Shown here: one piece after another, positions 41,648 through 54,127 of the stretch
Position numbering within the stretch: the first letter of the stretch is position 1
How the letters are laid out: every line of letters starts with the position of its first letter
Origin: Microvirga arsenatis
GTDB lineage: Bacteria > Pseudomonadota > Alphaproteobacteria > Rhizobiales > Beijerinckiaceae
Direction: 5' to 3'
Assembly (NCBI RefSeq): GCF_009910705.1
Contig: NZ_JAAAXJ010000009.1
Location: 87,206-151,205 of the forward strand
DNA: 64,000 bases
The notes under the pieces: generated by a model
Database searches by the model: none
What the model was told of the DNA's origin: nothing
Seen by the model: only the letters and a program-made list of their open reading frames with translations
Program-made: the position numbers and the translations under genes

Positions 41648-42498
41648 TGAAAGCCGCCGCATCCTCACAGGGCCTCTCGATGCCGAACATCCGACCGGGC
41701 CGGATCGTTGCCTGGACGCTCCTGTTCATCGGCGGCGTCATCATGGTGACGCCTCTTCTGTTCATGCTCTCGACTTCCCTGAAGGACGCCTCGCAGGTCT
41801 ATGACCTGCGCGTGATCCCGGAGGCGCCGACCCTCGACAACTACATCGAGATCCTCGGCGACGGGCGCTTCACCCGCTGGCTCCTCAACTCGACCCTCGT
41901 GGCGGTGATCGTCACCCTCTCGAACGTGTTCTTCGACAGCCTGGTGGGCTACACTCTCGCGAAATTCCGCTTCCGCGGCCGCTACATCGTCTTCATCGCG
42001 ATCCTCTCGACGCTGATGATCCCGACCGAGATGCTGGTGCTGCCCTGGTACCTCATGGCGAGCCAGTTCGGCTGGATCGACAGCTACTGGGGCATCATGT
42101 TCCCCGGCATGATGACGGCCTTCGGCACCTTCCTTATGAAGCAGTTTTTCGAAGGCGTGCCGGACGATTTCCTGGAGGCGGCGAGGATCGACGGGCTCAA
42201 CGAGTTCACCATCTGGTGGAAGATCGCCATGCCCCTCATCACCCCCGCCCTGTCGGCGCTCGCGATCTTCACCTTCCTCGGCAACTGGACGGCCTTCTTC
42301 TGGCCGCTCATCGTCACCACGAGCGCCGAACTCTACACCCTGCCCGTCGGCCTCTCCAGCTTCGCGGTCGAGCAGTCGATCCAGTGGGAGAAGATCATGA
42401 CGGGCGCGAGCATCGCGACCCTCCCCACCCTCATCATTTTCCTGTTCCTCCAGCGCTACATCGTCCGCGGTGTGATGCTGGCCGGGCTGAAAGGCTGA
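41647..42498 (+). CDS. Sugar ABC transporter permease (MalG/UgpE type)
   Basis: 283 residues, six helices. Coupling motif [28 protein letters not shown] and a C-terminal [15 protein letters not shown] end typical of the family. The TGATG overlap with the preceding permease shows coupled translation and a 1:1 heterodimer. Confidence 0.94.
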   Translation: MKAAASSQGLSMPNIRPGRIVAWTLLFIGGVIMVTPLLFMLSTSLKDASQVYDLRVIPEAPTLDNYIEILGDGRFTRWLLNSTLVAVIVTLSNVFFDSLVGYTLAKFRFRGRYIVFIAILSTLMIPTEMLVLPWYLMASQFGWIDSYWGIMFPGMMTAFGTFLMKQFFEGVPDDFLEAARIDGLNEFTIWWKIAMPLITPALSALAIFTFLGNWTAFFWPLIVTTSAELYTLPVGLSSFAVEQSIQWEKIMTGASIATLPTLIIFLFLQRYIVRGVMLAGLKG

Positions 42499-42503
42499 GA
42501 GCC

Positions 42504-44011
42504 ATGACGGCAAACTCCTTCAACGACACCTCCGTCTTCCCGGATCCGGTCTACAAGGAAACCGTCCTGCGCCCGCTCTTCGACGGGGCGAAGGAGCATC
42601 ACGTCGAGGGCTTCCGCCTCATCGACCGCGCCCACCTCGTGATGCTGCACGAGACCGGGATCCTGACCATCGAGCAGGCCCGCCCCATCGCGCAGGCGCT
42701 CGAGGCCATCGACCGCGAGGTCGACGTGAGCGCGCTCACCTATACGGGCGAGGTGGAGGACTTCTTCTTCCTGATCGAGAAGGAGCTGCGCAAGCGCCTG
42801 GGGCCGGATCTCGCCGGCCGCCTGCACACGGCCCGCTCCCGCAACGACATCGACCACACCCTGTTCAAGCTCGGCCTCAAGGCGCGGATCGATCCCCTGC
42901 TGGAGCGCCTGGTGCGCCTGGCCGAGACCCTGGCCTCGGTGGCGGAGCGGGAGAGCAGCACGCTCATCGTCGCCTACACGCACGGCCAGCCGGCGCAGCC
43001 CACCGTCTTCGGGCACTACCTTTCCGCGGTTCTCGAAACCCTGCTGCGCGACATCGCCCGGCTGGAGGCGGCCCGCGACATCGTCGACCGCAGCCCCATG
43101 GGAGCCGCCGCCATCACGACGAGCGGCTTTCCCATCGACCGGGACCTGATGGCCCGTCTTCTCGGCTTCAGCCGGCCGCTGCAGAACTCCTACGGCTGCA
43201 TCGCCTCCATCGACTACATCACCTCGACCTACTCGGCCATCGAGCTGGCCTTCCTGCATCTCGGCCGCTTCATCCAGGACCTGCAGTTCTGGACGAGCTT
43301 CGAGGTGGGCCAAGTCTACGTGCCCAACGCCTTCGTGCAGATCAGCTCGATCATGCCGCAGAAGCGCAATCCGGTCCCCATCGAGCACATGCGCCACCTC
43401 GCCTCCCAGACGGTCGGGCGGGCGCAGGCCATGCTCACGATCATGCACAACACGCCGTTCACGGACATGAACGACAGCGAGGGCGAGAGCCAGGGCTTCG
43501 GATACGGCGCCTTCGAAAGCGGCGGACGCGTCCTCGACCTGCTTGCCGCCCTCGTTCCGGCCCTGCGCATCAATCCCGACCGGGTGCGCCAGAACATCCG
43601 CCGCAGCTGCATCACGGTGACCGAACTCGCCGACAGCCTGGTGCGCCGCGAGGGGCTGTCGTTCCGCGAGGCTCACGAGATCGCAGCCGAGGTGTCCCGC
43701 GCCGTGGTGGCTGTCGGCGGCGACATCGCGGAGGACGGCTACGAGGCTTTCCAGGCCGCCTTCGAGCGCTGCGCGGGCCGGCGCACCGGCGTCGACAGGG
43801 CGCAGTTCGCCGAGATCGTTTCCCCGGAAAACTTCGTCGCCGTGCGCGACCGCTTCGGCGGGCCGGCACCGCGGGCGCTCTCCGAGGCGATTGCCGGCTA
43901 CAATCAGGAGATCGCCGACATCCGCCGCCGGATGCAGGAGACGCAGCGTCGGGCCGAGGCTTGCGCCCAGGATCTCCATTCCCGTTTCACCGCACTTCTC
44001 GGAGCCCGCTG

Positions 44012-44012
<1 letters not shown>
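42504..44012 (+). CDS. Argininosuccinate-lyase-like enzyme inside a sugar operon
   Basis: 502 residues. Fumarase/aspartase superfamily: HTARSRND (108-115), [10 protein letters not shown] with H160, and the signature [10 protein letters not shown] with S282. The superfamily eliminates fumarate (or a similar product) from a C-N or C-O bond. The C-terminus is about 40 residues longer than usual ArgH, and the SRNDQ of true ArgH reads SRNDI. Its position between a sugar permease and the sugar ATPase (5-base gap before, TGATG overlap after) argues against arginine synthesis and for lyase action on the imported compound. Substrate unknown. Confidence 0.82.
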
Positions 44013-45078
<1,066 letters not shown>

Positions 45079-45082
<4 letters not shown>

Positions 45083-45978
45083 CCGGCATGCCCTCCGCAC
45101 GCGACAAGGTCCTGTGCCTTGGGCGGACCTATTGCGACATCATCTTCACGGGCCTCCCGGAGATGCCGATGCTGGGCCGGGAACGCTTCGCGCAGGACGT
45201 GACGATCGCGGCCGGCGGCGGGGCCTATATCGCGGCGGCCCATCTCGCCTCCCTCGGCCGCCCGGTTGCGCTGCTCACGCGCCTCGGCACCGATCCGCTC
45301 TCCCGCAGCCTCGACCCGGAGCTGGAAGCGAGCGGCATCGACCTGTCCTTCGTCGAGCGTTCCGACGATGCCGGCCCGCAGCCGACCGTCGCCCTGGTGA
45401 AGGATGGCGAGCGGGCCTTCGTGTCCCGGCGTGCCGGCGCCTCACGGCCCGCCACCCTTCAGGAGGCCCTGGCAGCTCCCGGGATGCGCCACCTGCACAT
45501 CGCGGAATTTGCGACCTTGAACGACATCCCGGGCGTGGTCGCCGCTGCCCGGAGCCATGGCCTGACCGTCTCCCTCGACCCGAGCTGGGACGACCGCCTC
45601 ATCCGGCAGGGCCCCGACTTCTTCGAGGCCTGCCGGGGCGTGGATCTCTTCCTTCCCAATCTCGAGGAAGGCGAGGCGCTCACGGGGGAACACTCCGTGG
45701 AAGCGATCCTGAGCAGGCTGAAGCGGCATTTCCCGGTGGTGGCGCTCAAGCTGGGCGCCCAGGGCGCGGCCGCCGCATCCGCCTCGGCACAGGCCTCCGC
45801 CGGGGCGCTCCCCGTCGAGGTGGTCGATACCACCGGCGCAGGCGATGCCTTCAATGCCGGCTTCCTCCACGTCTGGCTCCAAACCGGCAGCCTGCAGGAG
45901 AGCCTTGCCGCGGGCATCCGGTCGGGGGCGCTTTCCGTCCAATCTCCCGGCGGAGCGCCCGCGCGGCATCGCCGCTGA
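45079..45978 (+). CDS. PfkB-family carbohydrate kinase
   Basis: 299 residues. Ribokinase fold: N-terminal [25 protein letters not shown] and the C-terminal signature [17 protein letters not shown] with the catalytic aspartate. It phosphorylates a sugar, likely the part released from the imported compound. The ATG overlaps the stop of the ATPase gene (ATGA), making it the last gene of the operon. Confidence 0.9.
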
Positions 45979-45986
45979 CCGTCGCG

Positions 45987-47192
45987 TCACACCGAGCGGC
46001 GGCGCAGGGAGACGGCGAGCGCGAGCAGCAGCGCCCCGGCCGCCATGGCGGTCAGGACGATCCAGGACAGCGAAAGCGATGCGAAGGCCGAGCCCGGCGT
46101 CAGCGCCGAGGAATAGGCCTGGATCGACCAGGCATTCGGCGTCCACCAGCCCGCCTCCTGCAGCCAGGGCGGCAGGAAGAAACGCGGCACCATGCTGCCG
46201 CCTGCCGCCGAGAGGATGAGGACTGCGAAGGTCGAAAGCACCTGCGCCTGCTGGCGCGAGGTGCAGATGCTGCACAAGGCCAGCGCCAGGGCCGAAGCCG
46301 CCGCGGCCACCGCAAGGGTGGTGACGAGCCAGGATCCGAAGGAGGCCGGCACATCGACGTCGTAGAGCAGGTAAGCCGTCGCGAACACCAGGGCCGCCTG
46401 CACGGTGCCCTGCGCGACGAGGAACAGGAACTTGCCCATCAGGATTCCGGCAATGCCTCCAGGCCCGGCCAGGAGCCGGTCGTAGACGCCCAGGCGCCGC
46501 TCCTCGATGAGCCCCACCGCGCCCTGGACGGCGGCGAGCAGCAGGAACATCACGGCGACGGCTCCGGCATAATACGACACGGCCCATCCCGCATTCTGCG
46601 GCAGGGCCGACTCGCTCGCCACGAGGCCGATCGTGCGGGAGCGGGGATCGTCCCGCGTCCCGGCCGCCTTCTCCCGGAAGGTCTCGTCGATCCAGGCCCG
46701 CTGCTCCGACGTGATGCCGCCGACAGCCTCCAGGTCCGCGAGCACCTGGTTGAAGGCCACATCCGGCATGTGGACCGCCAGCAGCCGCTGCAGATGCCCC
46801 GCCATGATCGCCCCGGCAATGGCCCTCGCCTCGTGGGTCACGAGGAGAACGGGGGCACCCTCCCGGCGCGCATTGAGGTCGCCCCGGAGAATAAGGCCCA
46901 CATCGACCGCGCCCTCCTTCACGAGCCTTCGCACGTCCTCGGAACCGGCGCTCTCGCCGAAGGTCACGCGCAGGGTCGGCTCCTGGAGGATCACCTGCAC
47001 CAGCCGCGCGGTGGCGGGGCTGCGCGCCACGTCGGCGAGGCCCACATGCAGCCGCAGCTGGTCGCCGCCGGCAGCGGAGAAGATCGACGCGAAGATCACG
47101 AAGATCAGCGGCGGCAGAAGGAAGGCCATGGCAAGCGCGCCGCGGTCGCGCAGCAGGGTCAGGAGCATGACGCGGGCGGCGGGGACGATCAT
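45987..47192 (-). CDS. ABC-2 type transporter permease
   Basis: 401 residues. One N-terminal helix (about 20-42), a large extracytoplasmic domain (about 45-190) and five to six C-terminal helices, with GLIEERRLGVYDRLLAGPGG, the coupling segment of ABC-2 (YhhJ/DrrB-like) exporters. ATG overlaps the stop of the ATPase gene (ATGA). Substrate may be a drug, lipid or polymer; the sequence does not say. Confidence 0.88.
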   Translation of the reverse strand: MIVPAARVMLLTLLRDRGALAMAFLLPPLIFVIFASIFSAAGGDQLRLHVGLADVARSPATARLVQVILQEPTLRVTFGESAGSEDVRRLVKEGAVDVGLILRGDLNARREGAPVLLVTHEARAIAGAIMAGHLQRLLAVHMPDVAFNQVLADLEAVGGITSEQRAWIDETFREKAAGTRDDPRSRTIGLVASESALPQNAGWAVSYYAGAVAVMFLLLAAVQGAVGLIEERRLGVYDRLLAGPGGIAGILMGKFLFLVAQGTVQAALVFATAYLLYDVDVPASFGSWLVTTLAVAAAASALALALCSICTSRQQAQVLSTFAVLILSAAGGSMVPRFFLPPWLQEAGWWTPNAWSIQAYSSALTPGSAFASLSLSWIVLTAMAAGALLLALAVSLRRRSV

Positions 47193-48178
47193 CGCAGCCC
47201 CTCCTCCACCCGCGAGAGCACATGCTCGAGGCCCGGCTCCCGCAGGCGGATCTCGTGCAGGTCGATGCCGCTTCGCGTGAGGCTGGACTGCAGGGCACCG
47301 AAGATGTCGGGGCCGCCGACCCAGCAGCTCCATTCGAGCGGATTGGGGGTGGGCTCGAAGCCGAGACGCCGCAGCGCATCCAGCTTCTTCATGTCCGGCT
47401 CCCGGCTCAGTACGAGCACGACCTCGCGCCGTTCGCCGTATATCCGCTGGAGAATGCCGCCGATGGGCCCCTCCTCCGCCAGCCGCCCCGCAGCCAGGAT
47501 GCCGACGCGGTCCGACAGCGCCCGCGCCTCGTCGAGATCGTGCGTCGTGAGCAGGACGGCCGTGCCATGGTCCCGAAGGTCCCGCAGCGTCCGGTGGAGC
47601 GACAGGCGGGCCTCCACATCCACCCCGACGGTGGGCTCGTCGAGCAGCAGGAGCCGGGGCCGGGTGAGCAGGGCCGCGGCGATGTTCGCCCGGCGCTTGT
47701 AGCCGCCCGAGAGATGCTCGACGAGGTCGTCGCGCCTGTCCTCGAGCCGCGCGAGGATCATGGCCTCCTCCACGCGCCGGGAAATGTCCGTGCGCCTCAA
47801 GCCCATCATGCCGCCAAGCACCTCCAGGTTCTCCCGCACGGTCAGGCGGGGATAGAGGGCGATCTCCTGGGGAACGAGGCTCATCAGCCGTCGCGGCTCC
47901 GCAGTCCGGCACGGATCGGCGCCGAACACCCTCACCTCGCCGGCCGAGGCCGCCATCTGCCCCGTGAGAAGGCGCATCAGGGTCGACTTGCCCGTTCCGT
48001 TGCGCCCGAGCAGCGCGAAGATCTCCCCGGCCCTCAAGGTGAGGTCCAGGCCCTGCAGCACCGTGCGCTGGCCATAGGACACATGGATCCCGGCCAGGGT
48101 CGCAACCGCCGGCGCTCCGGTCAGAGGCGTCCCCTGCGGCATCGGCGGGTCCTGGTTCGCCAGGAAGGAAGGGCTCAT
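47189..48178 (-). CDS. ABC-2 type transporter ATP-binding protein
   Basis: 329 residues. Walker A GRNGTGKST, Q-loop VPQEIALYP, signature LSGGYKRRANIAAAL, Walker B LLLLDEPTVGVD, TTHDLDEA switch. The DEPTVGVD form and the roughly 90-residue tail are typical of multidrug/natamycin-type ABC-2 ATPases. Start 48178 has only a weak ribosome binding site; ATG 48142 is possible. First gene of the two-gene exporter unit. Confidence 0.9.
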   Translation of the reverse strand: MSPSFLANQDPPMPQGTPLTGAPAVATLAGIHVSYGQRTVLQGLDLTLRAGEIFALLGRNGTGKSTLMRLLTGQMAASAGEVRVFGADPCRTAEPRRLMSLVPQEIALYPRLTVRENLEVLGGMMGLRRTDISRRVEEAMILARLEDRRDDLVEHLSGGYKRRANIAAALLTRPRLLLLDEPTVGVDVEARLSLHRTLRDLRDHGTAVLLTTHDLDEARALSDRVGILAAGRLAEEGPIGGILQRIYGERREVVLVLSREPDMKKLDALRRLGFEPTPNPLEWSCWVGGPDIFGALQSSLTRSGIDLHEIRLREPGLEHVLSRVEEGLR

Positions 48179-48380
48179 CGAAAACGGTACCGGTTGTGAA
48201 CGGAAGGGCGTGCCGGAAGCCTCGGCCGGCCTCCCATGAACCTAGCCCGCTCTCCCGCATGGGAAAGGGCAACCCGGACGGTGCTCCAAAAGCTGTGAAG
48301 ACCTCGCCATCCGCCCCGGCCGCTCCACCTATGCTGATCGAAAGATCGCAAGGGTCGCAACCGCATCGGGGCAAGCATCC

Positions 48381-48803
48381 ATGGTTCGTTCAGCAGCCGC
48401 GCTTCTCGTGGGTCTTGCAACGATGGGCAGCGCCGCCGCCGCCCAGCTCGCCGTCCACGTGGAGGGCGCCGATCCGGCAGGCGGAATCGTCCTGGTTGGA
48501 ATCTGCTCCGGCTCCCTCGATTTCGGATCCTGCGGCTACAGCCAGAGGATCCAGCCCCCGTCGGGAGAGTTCCGGGTGCTCTTCCAGAACCTTCCCGAAG
48601 GCACCTACGCGATCGCCGCCTTCCAGGACACGAACGGCAACAACGCCCTCGATCGCGCCCCCAACGGCCTGCCCCTGGAACCCTACGCCTTCAGCAACGG
48701 CACCGGCCGCACGGCGCCTCCCTCCTTCGAAGCCGCTCGCATCGCAGTGACCGGCGACACCCTCGCCCGCATCCGCCTCATGAGATCACCCCTGGCACGG
48801 TAG
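48381..48803 (+). CDS. DUF2141 secreted protein
   Basis: 140 residues. Signal peptide 1-20 (AAA-QLAV); the rest is the DUF2141 beta-sandwich with GIVLVGICSG, LPEGTYAIAAFQDTNGNNALDRAPNGLPLEPYAFSN, whose DTNGN segment resembles a calcium-binding loop. Function unknown. A later ATG at 48423 is inside the signal peptide and unlikely. Confidence 0.82.
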   Translation: MVRSAAALLVGLATMGSAAAAQLAVHVEGADPAGGIVLVGICSGSLDFGSCGYSQRIQPPSGEFRVLFQNLPEGTYAIAAFQDTNGNNALDRAPNGLPLEPYAFSNGTGRTAPPSFEAARIAVTGDTLARIRLMRSPLAR

Positions 48804-48852
48804 TGCCGCCCGCGCTTCCGGCGAGTTTCCCGGCCAAAGTGAATTTCAGGGG

Positions 48853-48881
48853 TTGCACAGCCGCACCGCCGGAGCTAAGTG
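48853..48881 (+). promoter_or_regulatory. Promoter of tRNA-Pro
   Basis: TTGCAC (48853-48858) and TAAGTG (48876-48881) with a 17-base spacer; expected start about 48888, thirteen bases before the tRNA. Confidence 0.55.
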
Positions 48882-48900
48882 ACACAAGCCGTCAAGGCGT

Positions 48901-48978
48901 CGGAGCGTAGCGCAGCCCGGTTAGCGCACTAGTCTGGGGGACTAGGGGTCGTGGGTTCAAATCCCGCCGCTCCGACCA
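48901..48978 (+). tRNA. tRNA-Pro (anticodon GGG)
   Basis: 78 bases with encoded CCA. Acceptor stem CGGAGCG / CGCTCCG, D arm GCGCAGCCCGGTTAGCGC, anticodon stem CTAGT / ACTAG with loop CTGGGGG (anticodon GGG), T arm GTGGGTTCAAATCCCGC. All stems pair. Confidence 0.97.
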
Positions 48979-49015
48979 TTCAAAGCCCTTGAGCCTGCTC
49001 AGGCAGGATTGGATG

Positions 49016-49046
49016 CGGCGCCCCTTCGGGCGCCGTTGGCTTTTGT
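49016..49046 (+). terminator. Probable terminator of tRNA-Pro
   Basis: 8-bp stem CGGCGCCC / GGGCGCCG with a CTTC loop followed by TTGGCTTTTG. It lies in the 403-base gap 48979-49381 before the DUF4142 gene; the rest of that gap shows no gene or RNA that I can support. Confidence 0.6.
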
Positions 49047-49381
49047 GGCAGGATGGCACGCCGAAAGCCGCTCCGCATCATCTGAGTCAGCAGGTTCGCT
49101 CTCCGCTTTGCGCACCGGGGAAGCCGGAACCGGCTCCTTGGATGGTGCCCTTTCCCAAAGCGGGGGCATGTGGCTGCGGCCGGCTCCTTTCGCCTTCGTC
49201 TTCCAGGCCCGGACGGGTGCCCTCCATCAAACCTGCACGCCAGCCGTCACAAGCTGTTGATTGTATCATGGCCGAGCTGAAACAAAGCCCCTCCGGTGGC
49301 GTTCGCCCCGCAACGGCGGCCCAGAGTCGAGCGCTCCTTCGGCGTGTCGCGGCCGAGCCGGATGATCAGCAGGAGAGACCA

Positions 49382-50008
49382 ATGGATCGTCGTGCCCTTC
49401 TTGGCGGCCTCGCCGCCGCGCTCGTTGTCGGCCCCGCCCTCGCGCAGACGAGCGGCGGCTCGCCCGCCATGCCCTCGGGCCCGTCTGGCGCCGCGGGCGG
49501 CATGCCCATGAACCGCGCGGGCGGTCAGATGGGCCAGGCCGACATGCAGCACATGCAGCAGACCATGCAGCTCGGCATGGTGGCTCTGGAAACGAGCCGG
49601 GCCGCCATGAACAAGCTCCGCAACGATGACCTGAAGCGCTTTGCCAATTTCGAGATGCAGGAGCAGATGACCCTCTCCGAGGTTCTGCGCTCCATGATGG
49701 ATCCCGGCATGACCTCGGCGACGGGGGCGGCCGCGGGCCAGAGCGGTGCGGGCATGCCGGCGATGCAGATGGACGCGAGCGCCCGCGAGATGATCCAGAA
49801 GATGCAGAGCCAGCAGGCCGGCGCCGATTTCGACAGGATGTACCTGGAAGGCCAGCTGCAGGGCCACCGCGATCTGCTGCAGGTCCAGGAGCGCTATCTG
49901 CAGTCGAACCCGCAGAACCGCGAGCATATGAATGTGGCCAAGATGGCCCGCGGCCACATCCGCGAGCACATCGCCATGCTCGAGGAGATGCAGAAGACCT
50001 TGCGCTGA
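49382..50008 (+). CDS. DUF4142 secreted protein
   Basis: 208 residues. Signal peptide 1-20 (ALA-Q), a Gly/Pro/Met-rich segment, then a four-helix ferritin-like DUF4142 domain (about 55-205) with HMQQTMQLGMVALETSRAA, LKRFANFEMQEQMTLSEVLRSM and HIREHIAMLEEMQK. Methionine- and histidine-rich helices could bind metal. The long open frame upstream lacks a start signal; ATG 49382 has AGGAGAG. A 12-bp hairpin follows at 50026. Confidence 0.82.
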   Translation: MDRRALLGGLAAALVVGPALAQTSGGSPAMPSGPSGAAGGMPMNRAGGQMGQADMQHMQQTMQLGMVALETSRAAMNKLRNDDLKRFANFEMQEQMTLSEVLRSMMDPGMTSATGAAAGQSGAGMPAMQMDASAREMIQKMQSQQAGADFDRMYLEGQLQGHRDLLQVQERYLQSNPQNREHMNVAKMARGHIREHIAMLEEMQKTLR

Positions 50009-50025
50009 CGGCGCAGGCAGAAAAG

Positions 50026-50054
50026 ACCCGCTCCAGAGAGGTCTGGAGCGGGTT
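50026..50054 (+). terminator. Terminator-like hairpin after the DUF4142 gene
   Basis: 12-bp perfect stem ACCCGCTCCAGA / TCTGGAGCGGGT, GAGG loop; only two Ts follow, so termination may be weak or Rho-assisted. Confidence 0.6.
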
Positions 50055-50237
50055 GAAGTCTCAGGAGCAATCCTTGGAGGATTCTTGCCAAACCCACCTG
50101 ACGGCCGAATGTTTCGCCGTTCGGGTGCGGCGTTCCAGCCCAGGGGCGACACACGAGCAAAGGCCGGGGCACCGGCCTGAACTCTTCGCAAGCCCAGCCG
50201 TTCTCAGGGAGCCTGCAAGAGGTGAAAGGAGAAGGCC

Positions 50238-50819
50238 GTGGCGGAGCCCAGATCTGGTCATGATGCGAAGACGCAGAGGGGTAGCCCAAGCACGCCTCCG
50301 ATCGAGCCGAATGTCCTCGCTTCAGTTCTGGAGCGCAACATCGATGCCCTGAAGCGCAAGCGTCAGGAGGCGGAAAGAGAAGCGAGCCTTCAGGACCGCA
50401 TCGCGGAGACGATCACCCGGTTCACCGGAAGCATGGCCTTCGTCTATGTTCACCTCTTCCTCGTGGCAGGCTGGGTCGCCGCCAACCTGAACCTCATCCC
50501 GGGGCTTCCCGCCTTCGATCCCACCTTCGTGATCCTGGCGACCTTCGCCTCGGTGGAGGCGATCTTTCTGTCAACCTTCGTGCTGATCAGCCAGAACCGG
50601 GCCGCGGCCGAGGCCGACCGGCGTTCCGAACTGGATCTGCAGACCAATCTGCTCTCGGAGCACGAGATCACGCGCCTGCTCACGCTGACCCGGGCCATCG
50701 CTCAGCACCTCGGCATCAAGGAGGCCCAGGACCCGACCCTCCGTGAGCTGGAGCGCCATGTGGCTCCCGAGAAGGTGCTCGACCGGCTGGATGAGGAACA
50801 GGAAAGTGACGCGCCGTGA
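50238..50819 (+). CDS. DUF1003 membrane protein
   Basis: 193 residues. Two membrane helices (about 68-86 and 98-116) separated by NLIPGLPAFDP, preceded by a charged coiled-coil stretch (LERNIDALKRKRQEAEREA) and followed by a conserved soluble tail (ISQNRAAAEADRRSELDLQTNLLSEHEITRLL). This is the whole DUF1003 pattern; function unknown. Start GTG at 50238 after AAGGAGAAGG. Confidence 0.88.
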   Translation: MAEPRSGHDAKTQRGSPSTPPIEPNVLASVLERNIDALKRKRQEAEREASLQDRIAETITRFTGSMAFVYVHLFLVAGWVAANLNLIPGLPAFDPTFVILATFASVEAIFLSTFVLISQNRAAAEADRRSELDLQTNLLSEHEITRLLTLTRAIAQHLGIKEAQDPTLRELERHVAPEKVLDRLDEEQESDAP

Positions 50820-50840
50820 CGCGTGGCCCAGGGGGAGGCA

Positions 50841-50916
50841 TGGTGGGCGGTGAGGGACTCGAACCCCCGACCTGCGGTGTGTAAAACCGAAGCTCTACCA
50901 ACTGAGCTAACCGCCC
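50841..50916 (-). tRNA. tRNA-Val (anticodon TAC)
   Basis: 76 bases with CCA. Acceptor GGGCGGT / ACCGCCC, D arm GCTCAGTTGGTAGAGC, anticodon loop TTTACAC (anticodon TAC), T arm GGGGGTTCGAGTCCCTC. The outermost anticodon-stem pair is a mismatch (T-C), otherwise all stems pair. Confidence 0.96.
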
Positions 50917-50998
50917 GTCCGGCCTGACATAAAAACAGAAGGCCGACAACGCAAGCGCGGTCGACCCTCTTTGCAAGCAAACACTGCCGAAAAGGCGC

Positions 50999-51277
50999 TT
51001 ACTTCGCGTTCACGGCTTCCTTCAGGCCCGCGCCGGCGCGGAACTTCGGGGTCTTGGACGCAGGGACCTTCACCTTCTCGCCGGTGCGCGGGTTGCGCGC
51101 CTCGCCGGCCGCACGGTTGGTCACCACGAAGGTGCCGAAACCGACGATCTTCACCTCGTCGCCCTTCTTGAGGGCACCGGTGATCGCCTCGATGGCGGCG
51201 TCGATCGCCTCACCAGCCTGGCCCCGCGAAAGGCCCACCTTGTCGGCGACGGCCGCAACGAGCTCGCCTTTATTCAT
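50999..51277 (-). CDS. hup: DNA-binding protein HU
   Basis: 92 residues. Dimeric nucleoid protein that bends DNA. Seen: MNKGELVAAVADKVGLSRGQAGEAIDAAIEAI and the DNA-binding arm GFGTFVVTNRAAGEARNPRTGEKVKVPASKTPKFRAG with the intercalating proline. ATG 51277 with GGAGGT upstream; the frame open to 51367 is not used. Location directly after lon is the usual alphaproteobacterial order. Confidence 0.97.
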   Translation of the reverse strand: MNKGELVAAVADKVGLSRGQAGEAIDAAIEAITGALKKGDEVKIVGFGTFVVTNRAAGEARNPRTGEKVKVPASKTPKFRAGAGLKEAVNAK

Positions 51278-51378
51278 ATCTAACCTCCAGTGATCACGGC
51301 GGCCGCGAAGGAAATGGTCCACCGTTTCAGGGACCCTCCGTTTGGCGTAAAGCTTGTCCGTAAGCAAGACCCGAAGTG

Positions 51379-51447
51379 GCTGAAAGCAGCCGCTTTTCGG
51401 CGGTTTTCAGCAAAAAAGAAGCCCCCCGGCAGGTGCCGGGGGGCTTC
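51379..51447 (-). terminator. Terminator of lon, with a second hairpin beyond it
   Basis: 51418-51447 is a 14-bp perfect stem (GAAGCCCCCCGGCA arm, CC loop) followed on the minus strand by six Ts (51412-51417): a very strong terminator. Directly after it 51379-51411 can form a second, nested hairpin (outer GCTGAAA / TTTCAGC, inner CCGC / GCGG), in the space that must hold the hup promoter. Confidence 0.92.
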
Positions 51448-51471
51448 TCTCCTAACGTCAGGTACGGGCGC

Positions 51472-53898
<2,427 letters not shown>

Positions 53899-54048
53899 GA
53901 GACAGCTTCCTTTTGACTGCGTCCGGGAGTCCCCTCACATGAGCTGGATCTCAGACGGATAACCGGGATGCTCAGGCTTTTATTATGGGCTGCATCCGGT
54001 ACGCAGGGCCCTCCCTCGGGCAATGAGCGGACGGCGCCGGCGCAAGAG

Positions 54049-54096
54049 ATAATGTGGCGTTGCGGGCCCTTCCTTTCAAGAAGATTGCCCGCAACG
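54049..54096 (-). promoter_or_regulatory. Heat-shock-like promoter in an inverted repeat upstream of lon
   Basis: On the minus strand CTTGAA (54080-54075) and CCACATTAT (54057-54049), 17 bases apart, resemble the sigma-32 boxes of alphaproteobacteria. The CTTGAA sits in the loop of a 10-bp perfect inverted repeat (54058-54067 against 54087-54096; arm CGTTGCGGGC). The repeat is also 30 bases after the clpX stop and may fold as its terminator, although no T-run follows. Confidence 0.5.
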
Positions 54097-54127
54097 GATC
54101 GGTTCATCGGGAGCCCCTGGATCCCGG

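Noticed and set aside
39416..41668. 750-codon open frame opposite the sugar ABC genes
   Set aside because: Low-complexity His/Arg/Glu-rich product typical of antisense frames; the plus strand encodes clear transporter proteins.
47193..48374. In-frame upstream extension of the ABC-2 permease
   Set aside because: Antisense-like, low-complexity sequence overlapping the ATPase gene in another frame; ATG 47192 overlaps the ATPase stop as expected for coupled genes.
54058..54096. CIRCE/HrcA operator at lon
   Set aside because: The arms are CGTTGCGGGC with a 19-base loop, not TTAGCACTC with a 9-base spacer.
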